Virus record (IMG/VR): IMGVR_UViG_3300048928_000218 | Span: 1-39,608 of that record | Reading direction: 5' to 3' (one strand) | Source: a virus | DNA: 39,608 nt | Part shown: positions 20,353-27,978 of the stretch, piece by piece | Position numbering within the stretch: the stretch's first letter is position 1 | Layout: each line of letters begins with the position of its first letter | Made by a program: the position numbers and the translations under genes | Notes under the pieces: generated by a model | What the model was told of the DNA's origin: nothing | Database searches by the model: none | The model's input: only the letters and a program-made list of their open reading frames with translations

Positions 20353-20973
20353 TTAGCCCTTGATAGCGTGGATGACGGTGTCGACGGCGACGCGGAGGTC
20401 GGCGAGGGAGCCGTCGTTGACGACGAGGTGATCCTCGGGGTAGTCGTCGAGTGCGGTCTCGGAGACGTGCGCGTCCTCATCGAGCGGGAGCGAGGGGCGG
20501 GCGATGCGGACGATGACCCCGCCGTAGCGCTTGATGAGGGCGGCCTCGCTGGGGAAGCGGACGTCGGTGAAGGCGAGGAGCTCGCCCCGGGTTGCCCGTT
20601 CGATCCGGCGCTCGGCGATGGCCTCCCACACGTCGAGGCCTCCGAGGAGCTCGCGGAGCTCGTACTTGACGCCGAGCACCTCGCGGATGCCGTCGGTGCC
20701 CCCAGTCTGATGTACGCGGCGCACCTCGGGGAACAAGTCCTTGGCGGCCTCATATCCGACGGCGTTGAGCACCTCGGAGAGCTTGCGCGGGTGTGGGTTG
20801 GCGAGGTCACCGGGCAGGGGTCCGACGCCGACAAGCGGGTCGATGGCGACCATGAGGTCTCGGAGCGGGTCAGCGAACGCGGCCTTGCCGTAGCCGTAGC
20901 GCTGGAGCTCGGCGGCGACGGTGTCCTTGCCGGAGCGTTTACGGCCGACGAGGCCGATGAGGGGGAGAGCCAT
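20353..20973 (-). CDS. Deoxynucleoside monophosphate kinase-like protein, 206 aa
   Basis: A P-loop GRKRSGKDT (10-18) near the N-terminus, then FADPLRDLM, a substrate-side pattern of phage dNMP kinases, and LLAFTDVRFPSEAALI. These enzymes phosphorylate dNMPs to dNDPs to feed DNA synthesis. The start at 20973 follows GAGAGGAGCCCT. Element copy 7 lies 37 bp upstream of the ATG. Confidence 0.85.
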   Translation of the reverse strand: MALPLIGLVGRKRSGKDTVAAELQRYGYGKAAFADPLRDLMVAIDPLVGVGPLPGDLANPHPRKLSEVLNAVGYEAAKDLFPEVRRVHQTGGTDGIREVLGVKYELRELLGGLDVWEAIAERRIERATRGELLAFTDVRFPSEAALIKRYGGVIVRIARPSLPLDEDAHVSETALDDYPEDHLVVNDGSLADLRVAVDTVIHAIKG

Positions 20974-21009
20974 AGGGCTCCTCTCGTGTCAGGGGTGCGG
21001 GAGACGCGA

Positions 21010-21041
21010 GGAGATACCGCCTGGGCGTGGCGGTCTGCCCA
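21010..21041 (-). promoter_or_regulatory. 32-bp promoter-like element, copy 7
   Basis: Minus strand reads TGGGCA-N14-GGCGGTATCTCC with the longest paired arms (CCTGGGC / GCCCAGG). It sits 10 bp past a strong terminator and marks the boundary between the lysis genes and the non-structural genes. Confidence 0.75.
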
Positions 21042-21050
21042 GGAACGCGA

Positions 21051-21088
21051 AAAAGCCCCCGCTCCGTGTGCAGGAGCGGGGGGCTTTT
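21051..21088. terminator. Strong hairpin terminator after the endolysin
   Basis: Stem AAAAGCCCCCGCTCC / GGAGCGGGGGGCTTTT (one extra G), with T runs on both strands. It ends the late operon. Confidence 0.85.
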
Positions 21089-21100
21089 GGGGTGCGATGG

Positions 21101-21811
21101 TCAGAGAGCCTTGTAGTTCTCCGCCTCGGCGTAGGCGAGGGCCGCGCGCATGACCGGGCCGGGCACGTCGTTGCCGACGTAGCCCCACCGGGCACGGAGC
21201 CACCGCGCGATCGCGGCCCACATGACCGGGCCGAGCTCGTTGTTGCCGACGTAGCCGTAGTTACGCCGGAGGAACTCGGCGAATCCGGCCATGGAGCCGT
21301 CGCCGAACTTTTGGTCGGGGCCGCCGCGGTAGCCGTAGAGCGCCGCGATTTTCTGGAGGCCCGCGGTCCACGCGATGCCGAAGGGGTTAAAGCCCCCGCC
21401 CTGGGCGGGGACGCTACCGGCGTTCCAGTCGACACCGGACGCGGCAGGGGCCGGGGCCGGGGCCGACGGGCGCCCGCGGAACTCGTAGTGGACCGGGTCG
21501 CTATTGCCGTACCAGGCGAACCCGAACTCTTCCAGCTTGGCCCGGTCGGATGTGTAGTTGTAGACGTCGACCGCGATACCGCCGTCCTTGACATGGTTGG
21601 AGCGGGTAGCCGGACGCGCGGGCTCGTAGAGGTAGGGCGGTCGGTTGGAGGCGCCGCCGCGGTCCCATCGGGCGATGAGCTCGTTTTGCTCGCCCTCGGT
21701 GCGGCCCGCGGAGTTGATGCGGATAACGCCGTACTTGTCTTCGAGCGCGTTGATTGCGGCGGCGGCGTCGTCGCGGAGCCACAGGCCGGGGTGGTTCTTG
21801 AGGTTTGCCAT
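21101..21811 (-). CDS. M15-type peptidase endolysin with repeated C-terminal motif, 236 aa
   Basis: The catalytic domain (about 1-112) has SAGRTEGEQNEL and the zinc-site pattern SNHVKDGGIAVDVYN (H73, D82) with DPVHYEF (H109), as in VanY/M15 L,D- or D,D-peptidases. A Pro/Ala linker follows, then two copies of a ~24-residue motif, YGYVGNNELGPVMWAAIARW (185-204) and WGYVGNDVPGPVMRAALAYA (209-228), probably a cell-wall-binding module. It cuts peptidoglycan cross-links at lysis; the holins are just upstream. Start at 21811 follows CGAAAGGCACCCCC. Confidence 0.9.
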   Translation of the reverse strand: MANLKNHPGLWLRDDAAAAINALEDKYGVIRINSAGRTEGEQNELIARWDRGGASNRPPYLYEPARPATRSNHVKDGGIAVDVYNYTSDRAKLEEFGFAWYGNSDPVHYEFRGRPSAPAPAPAASGVDWNAGSVPAQGGGFNPFGIAWTAGLQKIAALYGYRGGPDQKFGDGSMAGFAEFLRRNYGYVGNNELGPVMWAAIARWLRARWGYVGNDVPGPVMRAALAYAEAENYKAL

Positions 21812-21835
21812 GGGGGTGCCTTTCGTGGGATGGAG

Positions 21836-21868
21836 AAGGGCCCGTCTCCGGGGTGGAGGCGGGCCCTT
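21836..21868. terminator. Hairpin terminator between holin and endolysin
   Basis: Stem AAGGGCCCG / CGGGCCCTT with an additional inner CTCC/GGAG pairing. It may only attenuate, because the endolysin has no separate promoter that I can see. Confidence 0.55.
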
Positions 21869-21887
21869 GGGGAGTGGGTGGGGCGGT

Positions 21888-21895
21888 GTTTACAC
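21888..21895. repeat. GTGTAAAC dispersed motif, copy 7
   Basis: Plus strand GTTTACAC; on the minus strand it supplies the holin stop codon (GTG-TAA). Confidence 0.4.
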
Positions 21896-22177
21896 GCCCG
21901 GGACGAGGGAGGCGGAGCCGGTGCCGACCTTGGTGGCCGTGATGGCCTTGAGGAGCGAGGTGAGCGCGGCGGTGCCCGCGCCGATGGCGATGGCTTGCCA
22001 GGTGTCGCCCGCGATGAGGTTGAACCCGTCGAGGGTGACGACGGCGAGGGCGCCGCCCGCGGCCGAGGACGCGACGCGCTCGAAGGTGTCGAGCCAGAAG
22101 GTGCCGGACAGGAGCGGCCGGTTGGTGGTGTGCGCCTCGGCGGCCTCGCGGATGCTTGCTCGTGTGGGGAGTGCCAT
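21890..22177 (-). CDS. Holin, r1t-like, 95 aa
   Basis: FWLDTFERVASSAAGGALAVVTL and WQAIAIGAGTAALTSLLKAI form two hydrophobic stretches in the layout of r1t-type holins, with a polar N-terminus and a C-terminal GTGSASLVPGV like the GxxSL tail common in that group. It forms holes in the membrane to release the endolysin. Start at 22177 follows CGAAAGGTCACCC. Confidence 0.8.
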   Translation of the reverse strand: MALPTRASIREAAEAHTTNRPLLSGTFWLDTFERVASSAAGGALAVVTLDGFNLIAGDTWQAIAIGAGTAALTSLLKAITATKVGTGSASLVPGV

Positions 22178-22192
22178 GGGTGACCTTTCGGG

Positions 22193-22423
22193 TTACTTAA
22201 GGAGGACGTTGGCGAGTTGACCGAGGGAGGCGCCGAGTACGGTGGCGGCGCCCGCGGCGACGAACACCTTGCGCTCCAGGCCTCGGATGCGGCTTTCGTG
22301 GTCCTCCCCTCGGGTGAGGGAGGTGTCGAGCTTGACCTCGATACGGGTGAGGAACGCCACGAGGGGCGCATCCTGGGAGGGAGGGATGGCGGAGCCCTCG
22401 GGGATGGTGCCAGCGGGGGGCAT
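22193..22423 (-). CDS. Second lysis-associated membrane protein (holin-like), 76 aa
   Basis: Start at 22423 follows CGAAAGGTCACCG. A helical region (PLVAFLTRIEVKLDTSLTRGEDHESRIRGLERK), probably coiled coil, precedes one C-terminal membrane span (VFVAAGAATVLGASLGQLANVLL). The layout of coiled coil plus tail anchor is common in phage second holins. Its place between tail and holin genes supports a lysis role. Confidence 0.7.
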   Translation of the reverse strand: MPPAGTIPEGSAIPPSQDAPLVAFLTRIEVKLDTSLTRGEDHESRIRGLERKVFVAAGAATVLGASLGQLANVLLK

Positions 22424-22442
22424 CGGTGACCTTTCGGGGACG

Positions 22443-22467
22443 CTCGGCTCGCGGAGTGCGAGCCGAG
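22443..22467. promoter_or_regulatory. Perfect inverted repeat between divergent starts
   Basis: CTCGGCTCGC-GGAGT-GCGAGCCGAG, 10-bp arms. It lies between the leftward holin-like gene (start 22423) and the rightward Cys-rich gene (start 22522). No T run; an operator or a terminator are both possible. Confidence 0.5.
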
Positions 22468-22521
22468 GAGGGGCCGGAGGGGTTAACCTCGGGGGAGCTA
22501 CGAATGAGCTAGGAGATTGCA

Positions 22522-22740
22522 ATGGGGGCTTGCCCGGGGTGCTCGCACGACAACGCGATGGCGAAGGTGCGTGTCACATGGCTCAGGCGCCGGCTCGTGA
22601 CCGAGTGCGGCTACCAGGGGGAGCCCGTGTCGGGCATGGCGGGCTCGGAGGTGTGCGTGTGCCGGAATGAATGGCACATGGCACACCTCCCCGCGCCCGT
22701 CGAGCTACCCGAACGAGACCGGGTGAAGCGCCCCCTTTAG
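22522..22740 (+). CDS. Plus-strand Cys-rich (zinc-finger-like) protein, 72 aa
   Basis: It is the only convincing plus-strand protein gene. ATG at 22522 follows AGGAGATTGCA, an ideal ribosome site. Cysteines at 4, 7, 29, 45 and 47 (CPGC, ECGY, CVC) suggest a zinc-binding fold, with a basic stretch KVRVTWLRRRLV. Its last 36 nt overlap, tail to tail, the end of the hydrolase gene. It may be a small regulator expressed against the late transcript. No family recognised. Confidence 0.7.
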   Translation: MGACPGCSHDNAMAKVRVTWLRRRLVTECGYQGEPVSGMAGSEVCVCRNEWHMAHLPAPVELPERDRVKRPL

Positions 22741-23640
22741 CGCGACATAAAGCACGTCGGCGACGAGCACCGTTCGATTCTGAGGAGGCGGCGTCGTGGT
22801 GACATCGGTGAGGAATCGAGTGACCGGGTCGAGCCGCATGCCCGTACCCTCCGCGAGGGCGTGGTCAAGTCCGATGTGCTCCTCGGCGAGGTCGAGGAGG
22901 GGCTTGCCCTCGCGAATCGTTCGCAGGAGCGCGGAGCCGCGGGGGGCCCAGGGGACGGCGATGTCGGCCGTGCCGTAGAGCTCCAGGATGCTACGACCGG
23001 CCCACACGTCGGGGCTCCAGTTCTCGGGCGCGTGGTCGGCGGCGAGGTCGACGAGCTCCCCGTAGGTGCTCGCGCCGTAGGCGGCGGCGAGTCCCTTGGT
23101 GGGGTTGTTGAAGTAGCGCGCGGATTGCTGGCGGATGTTGATGGGTGAGTCGGTGGCGACGGTGTCGAGGTTGCCGTTGAAGATCGTTCCCACGCCCGCG
23201 AGGCTGACGAGACCCTTGATGTCGTTGGCGATGTCGGAACGGGTGGCGAGCCACTTGGTGACGAGCCCTCCCATCGAGGAGCCGATAGCCACGAGGGGCC
23301 CGATGTCCAGGACTCCGGCGACGTAGTCGAGGTAGGCGCGGTACGCCGCGCGGTTGACCGAGTTGCCCCAGTGGTTGAACGAGGTTCCCGACGTGTCGAA
23401 GGGGCCACCCTCGCCCTCGATGACGCACCAGCGGCGGTCCATGAGCCACTCTCGGAGAGGGGCGACGCCCGTGCCACCCGCGAACGATCCGACGCCGCCG
23501 TTTGCCCCGTGGGCGTAGATGACGGTGGGGATGCGGCTGTTACCGATGGCGTCGTCGGCAATAGTCCACCGGACCCTCCCCAGGCCGGGGAGGGTCGCGG
23601 TGCGCGAGGCGTAGCTCGTGCCGGAGGCGGTGACGGGCAT
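22705..23640 (-). CDS. Alpha/beta hydrolase in the tail module, 311 aa
   Basis: The fold is shown by PTVIYAHGANGG (oxyanion region), the nucleophile elbow GSSMGG (GxSxG), LYGTADIAVPWAP (acid strand) and EEHIGLDHAL (possible catalytic His). Such enzymes cleave esters or amides. Its place at the end of the tail genes, before lysis, suggests a tail-borne hydrolase acting on host surface lipids or polymers, or a lysin B-like enzyme; I favour the first because it is coupled to the minor tail gene (TAATG overlap). Confidence 0.8.
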   Translation of the reverse strand: MPVTASGTSYASRTATLPGLGRVRWTIADDAIGNSRIPTVIYAHGANGGVGSFAGGTGVAPLREWLMDRRWCVIEGEGGPFDTSGTSFNHWGNSVNRAAYRAYLDYVAGVLDIGPLVAIGSSMGGLVTKWLATRSDIANDIKGLVSLAGVGTIFNGNLDTVATDSPINIRQQSARYFNNPTKGLAAAYGASTYGELVDLAADHAPENWSPDVWAGRSILELYGTADIAVPWAPRGSALLRTIREGKPLLDLAEEHIGLDHALAEGTGMRLDPVTRFLTDVTTTPPPQNRTVLVADVLYVALKGALHPVSFG

Positions 23641-25217
23641 TAGTTGAGTCCCCATTTGGCTCGGAGCATGCCGATGATGCGCGCGTGGTCGGATGCGGAG
23701 ACGAGCCCACGGATGACGATGACCTCGCCGAGGTGGCCGAGGAGGCGGTTGGAGTTGTCCGCGCGGGCGCCCAGGACGTAGCTCGATACGTCGGTTGCCG
23801 CGTCGACGGCGCCGCTGACAGGGGCTCCGCCGTCGAGGCTGAGCCGAGCCGTTTGCCCGTCGAACACGGCACAGTGAATGTGCGCTCCGGCGTCGGCGGT
23901 AGCACCGTTGAGGCTGGCGCCGCGCTGGGCTCGCCAGGTGCCTCCGACGCGTCCGATGGCGAGCTTGAGGGGCGTACCGTCGGACGCGGGGGCGTCGAAG
24001 AAGAAGTCGCCGTCGGCGGGAGCGACGGCGACGGTGTAAACGGTGTGGGCGCCTTGGAAGGCGGCGTAACCGTCGGTGCGGAGGGCGCCCCCGTCGGGGA
24101 AGTAGACAGTTCGCCGACCGTTGATGGCGGCGGCGTCGATCTTGGGGGCCGACGTGATCGGGACGGCGGCGCTCGCGCCCGTGACCCGGTTGGGCCAGGT
24201 GGTCATGTCGGCGCCGTGGGCCCCGGTGAGGGCTTGCGCGTCGAACCATGCGGCCAGTCCGGGCACCGTGGACAGGGACCACGATTGTTGCGTGAGCAAC
24301 TCTCGGATGTGGGCGCGATCGGTCTCGGAGACGAGCCCCTTGACGCCGATGACGCGCGCGATTTTGCCGGTGAGCCGGTTGGTGTCGCCTCCGCGTCCGC
24401 CGATGATGAGGGTAGTGAAGCCTTCATCGGAGGTCGTCGGGCCGGTAGTCGTGGGGCCGGAGTCGACGCGGATGGAGGAGGAGGCTCCGTTGAAGACGAC
24501 CTCGATCATGTGCGGTTGCGCGTCGGCGGTGGGGCCCGCGAGGGCCGTACCGCGCTGGGCGCGCCAGGCGCCGCCCGCGGTTCCGATGCCGAGCTTGAGG
24601 ACGCCGCCCGCGGAGTCGACGCCGTCGATGAGGAAGTCGCCGTCGGCGGGTGCGGTGGCCTGGCCGAGGAGGAAGATCGTCCAGGGGCCGGAGTAGTTGC
24701 CGAATCCGGTAACTTGCAGGGCGCCGCCGTTGGGGAAGTTGACGGCAGGACCGCCGTTGAGGCCGTCCGCGTCGAGGGTGGCGGTCGCGGCGGAGAGGTG
24801 TGTGGCGGTCTTCCCGGAGACGGGGTCGGTCCACTTGCCGCTCACGGTGTCGCCGTCGGCGATGGTGAGGTTGGCGGCGTTGAAGTCGAACGCGAGGCCC
24901 GGGACTGCCGTGAGGCTCCAGGCGGGCACGACCTCGTGCGGGGTGGGGTAGATGACGAAGTCGTTGTCGCCGATGAAGAGCGGCACGACGCGGTTGGCGG
25001 CGTCGCCGATCCAAATGACGGTGCGGGCGGCGGGGCGGATCGCGCCGACGTTGGTGCCGAATGTCACGGTCGCGATGGCGCGGGTGAAGGCGTCGTTTCG
25101 GGCTTGCTCGGCGGCGGCTTGGGCGGCGATGGCGGCGTCTCGGGCGGCGATGGCGGCGGGTGTGACGTCGCCTTGCGGGCCGGGGATGGCGACGGTGCGG
25201 CGGTCGATGACTTGCAC
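23640..25217 (-). CDS. Minor tail protein with two tandem LamG-like domains, 525 aa
   Basis: The N-terminal ~95 residues (VTPAAIAARDAAIAAQAAAEQARN helix, then a beta region) attach to the tail. Two similar beta-sandwich domains follow (about 100-318 and 320-525), each beginning SL(T/S)xVPGLA and containing GG(A/T)WRAQRG, and a NRL(T/L)G stretch followed by (I/V)xG(V/L)V(S). They look like concanavalin/LamG-like carbohydrate-binding domains, a likely receptor-binding device. GTG start at 25217 follows TGGAGCAATA and overlaps the upstream stop by 1 nt. Confidence 0.8.
   Translation of the reverse strand: MQVIDRRTVAIPGPQGDVTPAAIAARDAAIAAQAAAEQARNDAFTRAIATVTFGTNVGAIRPAARTVIWIGDAANRVVPLFIGDNDFVIYPTPHEVVPAWSLTAVPGLAFDFNAANLTIADGDTVSGKWTDPVSGKTATHLSAATATLDADGLNGGPAVNFPNGGALQVTGFGNYSGPWTIFLLGQATAPADGDFLIDGVDSAGGVLKLGIGTAGGAWRAQRGTALAGPTADAQPHMIEVVFNGASSSIRVDSGPTTTGPTTSDEGFTTLIIGGRGGDTNRLTGKIARVIGVKGLVSETDRAHIRELLTQQSWSLSTVPGLAAWFDAQALTGAHGADMTTWPNRVTGASAAVPITSAPKIDAAAINGRRTVYFPDGGALRTDGYAAFQGAHTVYTVAVAPADGDFFFDAPASDGTPLKLAIGRVGGTWRAQRGASLNGATADAGAHIHCAVFDGQTARLSLDGGAPVSGAVDAATDVSSYVLGARADNSNRLLGHLGEVIVIRGLVSASDHARIIGMLRAKWGLN
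24036..24043. repeat. GTGTAAAC dispersed motif, copy 8
   Basis: Plus-strand GTGTAAACG inside the minor tail gene, encoding V-Y-T. Confidence 0.4.
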
Positions 25218-25567
25218 TATTGCTCCAGGTAGAAGTAGCCCTCGCTGAGCCGCTCGATGCGGCCCGCGGGGGAGGTCAGGTTGATTTCCCATCGGCCCCC
25301 GGTGCGGGCGCCCCACTCGGAGGCGCCGAACAGGTCAGGGGTGAGTTGGACGGCGACGAGGCCGTCGATGCTCGTGGTAACGGGGTGGCGGAGCCACACC
25401 TCGCCGAGCGGGGAGCGGAGGGTAAGGGTGCCGATCCATTTGGTGAGGTCGACGGGGGTGTAAACGGCCCCGTCCGGCGAGGTCTCCCAGAGGACGCCCC
25501 ACTCGGTGGCGGCGCCGCGCAGGATGAGGACGTCGGCGCGGGCGGTGTCAGACGCGAGGACGGGCAT
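25217..25567 (-). CDS. Minor tail / baseplate-type protein, 116 aa
   Basis: Beta-rich: WGVLWETSPDGAVYTPVDLTKWIGTLTLRSPLGEVWL and RWEINLTSPAGRIERLSEGYFYLEQ. The (D)L(T/S)GW..G...R....G form is often seen in small baseplate wedge-like proteins of siphoviruses. Start at 25567 has TGAAAGGTACGC. It lies in the tail-tip cluster. Confidence 0.65.
   Translation of the reverse strand: MPVLASDTARADVLILRGAATEWGVLWETSPDGAVYTPVDLTKWIGTLTLRSPLGEVWLRHPVTTSIDGLVAVQLTPDLFGASEWGARTGGRWEINLTSPAGRIERLSEGYFYLEQ
25458..25465. repeat. GTGTAAAC dispersed motif, copy 9
   Basis: Plus-strand GTGTAAACG inside the 116-aa tail gene, encoding V-Y-T. Confidence 0.4.
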
Positions 25568-25576
25568 GCGTACCTT

Positions 25577-26161
25577 TCAGACGACGGAGTAACCGGCGTA
25601 GGCGGTGAGGTTGGCGATGTTGGAGGCGTGCGCGGGGAACGCGGCCTTGTTGAGAGCGGCCATTTGGAACTCGACGCGCAGAGTGGGCGGGAGGGGGGTG
25701 AGCTCGTTGACGGTCGAGACGGTGAGCACGTTTTGGACGACGCTCACCCCGGCGTCTTTGGCCGCGGGGATGACGGCGGAGGGGATGCCGTTGACGAGGA
25801 GGCGGCAACTCGACGTCGTGAGGCCGCCGCTCGTCATGTCGAGGAGGGTGCCTTGCGCGTTGGCTTGGACGACGACGCGGGACTTGTCCGCGGGGGTCGG
25901 GAGCGTCACTTGTGCGACGGTCTGCCATTCGGGGCCGTCGGAACGTAGCCCGAAGCCTTGCTCGACGGCCTTGGCGGCCTCGACTTGGGGGAGTCGGGTG
26001 AGGAGCTCGATGACGGCCCGGATTTGGGCTTGCAGCTTGCGGACGACTTGGAACGCCGCTGTCCCGCCCGGGGAGGCCGCCTCGCGGGCGAGGGCGGCGT
26101 CTTGCTCCATTTGGCGGCGGACGGTGGCGTAGGGGTCGGAGTCGGCGGGGTCATAGCCCAT
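25577..26161 (-). CDS. Minor tail protein, 194 aa
   Basis: The N-terminal half is helical (RRQMEQDAALAREAASPGG, FQVVRKLQAQIRAVIELLTRLPQVEAA). The C-terminal half is beta-rich (AQVTLPTPADKSRVVVQANAQGTL and SCRLLVNGIPSAVIPA). Start at 26161 follows GAAAGGACGGCAACGAA; the gene overlaps the end of the previous one by 11 nt. Assigned to the tail tip by position; function not recognised from motifs. Confidence 0.7.
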   Translation of the reverse strand: MGYDPADSDPYATVRRQMEQDAALAREAASPGGTAAFQVVRKLQAQIRAVIELLTRLPQVEAAKAVEQGFGLRSDGPEWQTVAQVTLPTPADKSRVVVQANAQGTLLDMTSGGLTTSSCRLLVNGIPSAVIPAAKDAGVSVVQNVLTVSTVNELTPLPPTLRVEFQMAALNKAAFPAHASNIANLTAYAGYSVV

Positions 26162-27245
26162 TTCGTTGCCGTCCTTTCACGGTGAGCCACTCGCCGGAGT
26201 CCCCGGAGACGGAGAGCACCTTGAGGGGGAGGTCGGTTTGGCCGTATGCGGGGTGTATGAATCGCACGTCGGCCCAGTCGCCGGGTTGCGGGGCGTGGGA
26301 CCGGTGGACGCGGAACTCGAACACCTCGGGCGGGACAGTCCCGCGGGACACCCGTTCGTTGAGGTGGGAGCGGAGTGTCCCGAGGTCGGAGACGGTGGAC
26401 AGTCCCGGGACACTTGTTTGGGACACGGGCCACCCGAGGCTCGTGAGCGCGTCGGAGCGGGACCGTGCGGCGAGGACAACGTCGTCGCTCTTCCCCCCGA
26501 AGCCCCACGCCTCGGAGGCGAGGTTGGTGGCGTCCTCGGTGATGCGGAGGAAGGCGACCCGCTGGAGCGGGAGTCGGGTGTCCCACCGATGCACCTTGCT
26601 GATGAGCTCGATGTCTCCCTCCAGGTGGAAGGTGATTCCCCCGTCCGCGCGGAGGGACGGGACGAAGCGGAGCTCGGGACCGTCGGCGACCCCGGTGAGG
26701 AGACTGAGCCGGGAGCCGACCGTGGGGAGCTCCCATCCGTTGTATGTGCGGACGTTGGTGCCGCCCTCGCTGGGCGGTGTCGTGATCGGCAGAGGGCCCC
26801 AGAAGAGCGCCAGGTCGACGAGGCGGGCGGCGATGTCGACGAGGGAGCCGGTGAGGGTGGTGAACCATTGCGGAGCCGGGTTGTCCTCGTCGATGAGCAC
26901 CTCGCCGCTCTCGAAGTTTGCGAGTGCGGGGTTGAGGACGAATCGGTCGTCGAGGGAGCGCCAGATGGACGCCGCGGCGTTGAGGGAGAATCCGCTCGTG
27001 TCGAGGTCTCGGTCGGTGATCGGTCCCGCGCACAGTACGCGGTTACCGTCCAGGACGGCGAGGATGGTGCGCTTGGCGGCGGTGCGTTGCCAGGTCTTGA
27101 GGCGGACGGCCTCGCGGGTCCACTTGGCGGTGACCTTGATCGAGCCGAGCTCGCCGTTGTAGGGGAGCTCGAAGGTGAACGATCCGGGGACGCGCGCGAT
27201 GCGGTCCCCGGTTGCGGTGTCGAAAGCGACGACTCTTAGCGCCAT
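26151..27245 (-). CDS. Minor tail protein, Gp37/tail-tip type, 364 aa
   Basis: Opens with VVAFDTATGDRIARVPGSFTFELPYNGELGSIKVTAKW and TILAVLDGNRVLCAGPI, and later has PLPITTPPSEGG and EFRVHRSHAPQPGDWADVRFIHP. The order of a strand-rich N-terminus followed by a mixed domain resembles the ReqiPepy6 Gp37-like tail proteins placed after the distal tail protein. ATG at 27245 overlaps the upstream stop by 10 nt. Probably a tail hub component. Confidence 0.75.
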   Translation of the reverse strand: MALRVVAFDTATGDRIARVPGSFTFELPYNGELGSIKVTAKWTREAVRLKTWQRTAAKRTILAVLDGNRVLCAGPITDRDLDTSGFSLNAAASIWRSLDDRFVLNPALANFESGEVLIDEDNPAPQWFTTLTGSLVDIAARLVDLALFWGPLPITTPPSEGGTNVRTYNGWELPTVGSRLSLLTGVADGPELRFVPSLRADGGITFHLEGDIELISKVHRWDTRLPLQRVAFLRITEDATNLASEAWGFGGKSDDVVLAARSRSDALTSLGWPVSQTSVPGLSTVSDLGTLRSHLNERVSRGTVPPEVFEFRVHRSHAPQPGDWADVRFIHPAYGQTDLPLKVLSVSGDSGEWLTVKGRQRNGL

Positions 27246-27973
27246 CCGGGGCGTACCTCCACCGCCGCCCATTCGGCGTCGGTCTCGATGGTCAGGGGCA
27301 TACGCCCGGGCGGGATGTAGGGGATGTCGTCCTCGACGAGGCCGGTGGTGCGGTCGATGCCGTTGGCCTCGGTGGCGGTGCCGGTGCGGCAGTCGATGAC
27401 GATGCCTCCGGCCAGGCCGGTCCAGCGGATGACGTGGCCGCCGATGGTGACGCGGAGGCGGGTGACGTTGCCGTTGGCGACGATGCGCCATGGGAGGACG
27501 GGGGTGCGGCCGGTGTTCTCGACGTAGCCCTCGCGGAACAGGGCGGGCGTGCCGTACTTGATCGGGTCGGGCGCCGTGATGAAGAGGGTGAACTCGGAGG
27601 CGAGGTCGTCGATGCGGCGATGGGTGGGGATCGCCGATTGGAACCCGGTGACCTCGCGGGTGCCGTGCTCGTCCTCGACGACGACGGAGATTTCGCCGTC
27701 GAGGGAGGCGAGCCAGTCCTCGGCCTCGGCGCGTGCGAGGGAGGACGACTCGGAGGTGTGGGCGCCTCGGATGGTGAGGGTGCGCGGGGCGAGGAGGAAC
27801 CGGGCGGGCCAGTAACCTCCATCCCCGTCGGGGACCGGGTCGGAAGTCGCCCGCGGGGCAGGGGCGTTCGTCCAGCCGTCGAGGCCCTCGTCCAGGAGCC
27901 ACCACTCGGTGGTGGTGGGCTGACGAGGGCCCCGACCGTCGGAGAGCGTCTTGGAGTCGACGGTTACGCGCAT
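27236..27973 (-). CDS. Distal tail-type minor tail protein, 245 aa
   Basis: Directly follows the tape measure, the usual place of the distal tail protein. FLLAPRTLTIRGAHTSES, ASEFTLFITAPDPIKYG and an N-terminal beta core followed by a galectin-like region fit a siphovirus Dit-like protein. It would link the tail tube to the host-binding tip. ATG at 27973; its ribosome site TAGGAGATAGCACCC lies at the end of the tape measure gene. Confidence 0.75.
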   Translation of the reverse strand: MRVTVDSKTLSDGRGPRQPTTTEWWLLDEGLDGWTNAPAPRATSDPVPDGDGGYWPARFLLAPRTLTIRGAHTSESSSLARAEAEDWLASLDGEISVVVEDEHGTREVTGFQSAIPTHRRIDDLASEFTLFITAPDPIKYGTPALFREGYVENTGRTPVLPWRIVANGNVTRLRVTIGGHVIRWTGLAGGIVIDCRTGTATEANGIDRTTGLVEDDIPYIPPGRMPLTIETDAEWAAVEVRPGWR

Positions 27974-27978
27974 GGGTG

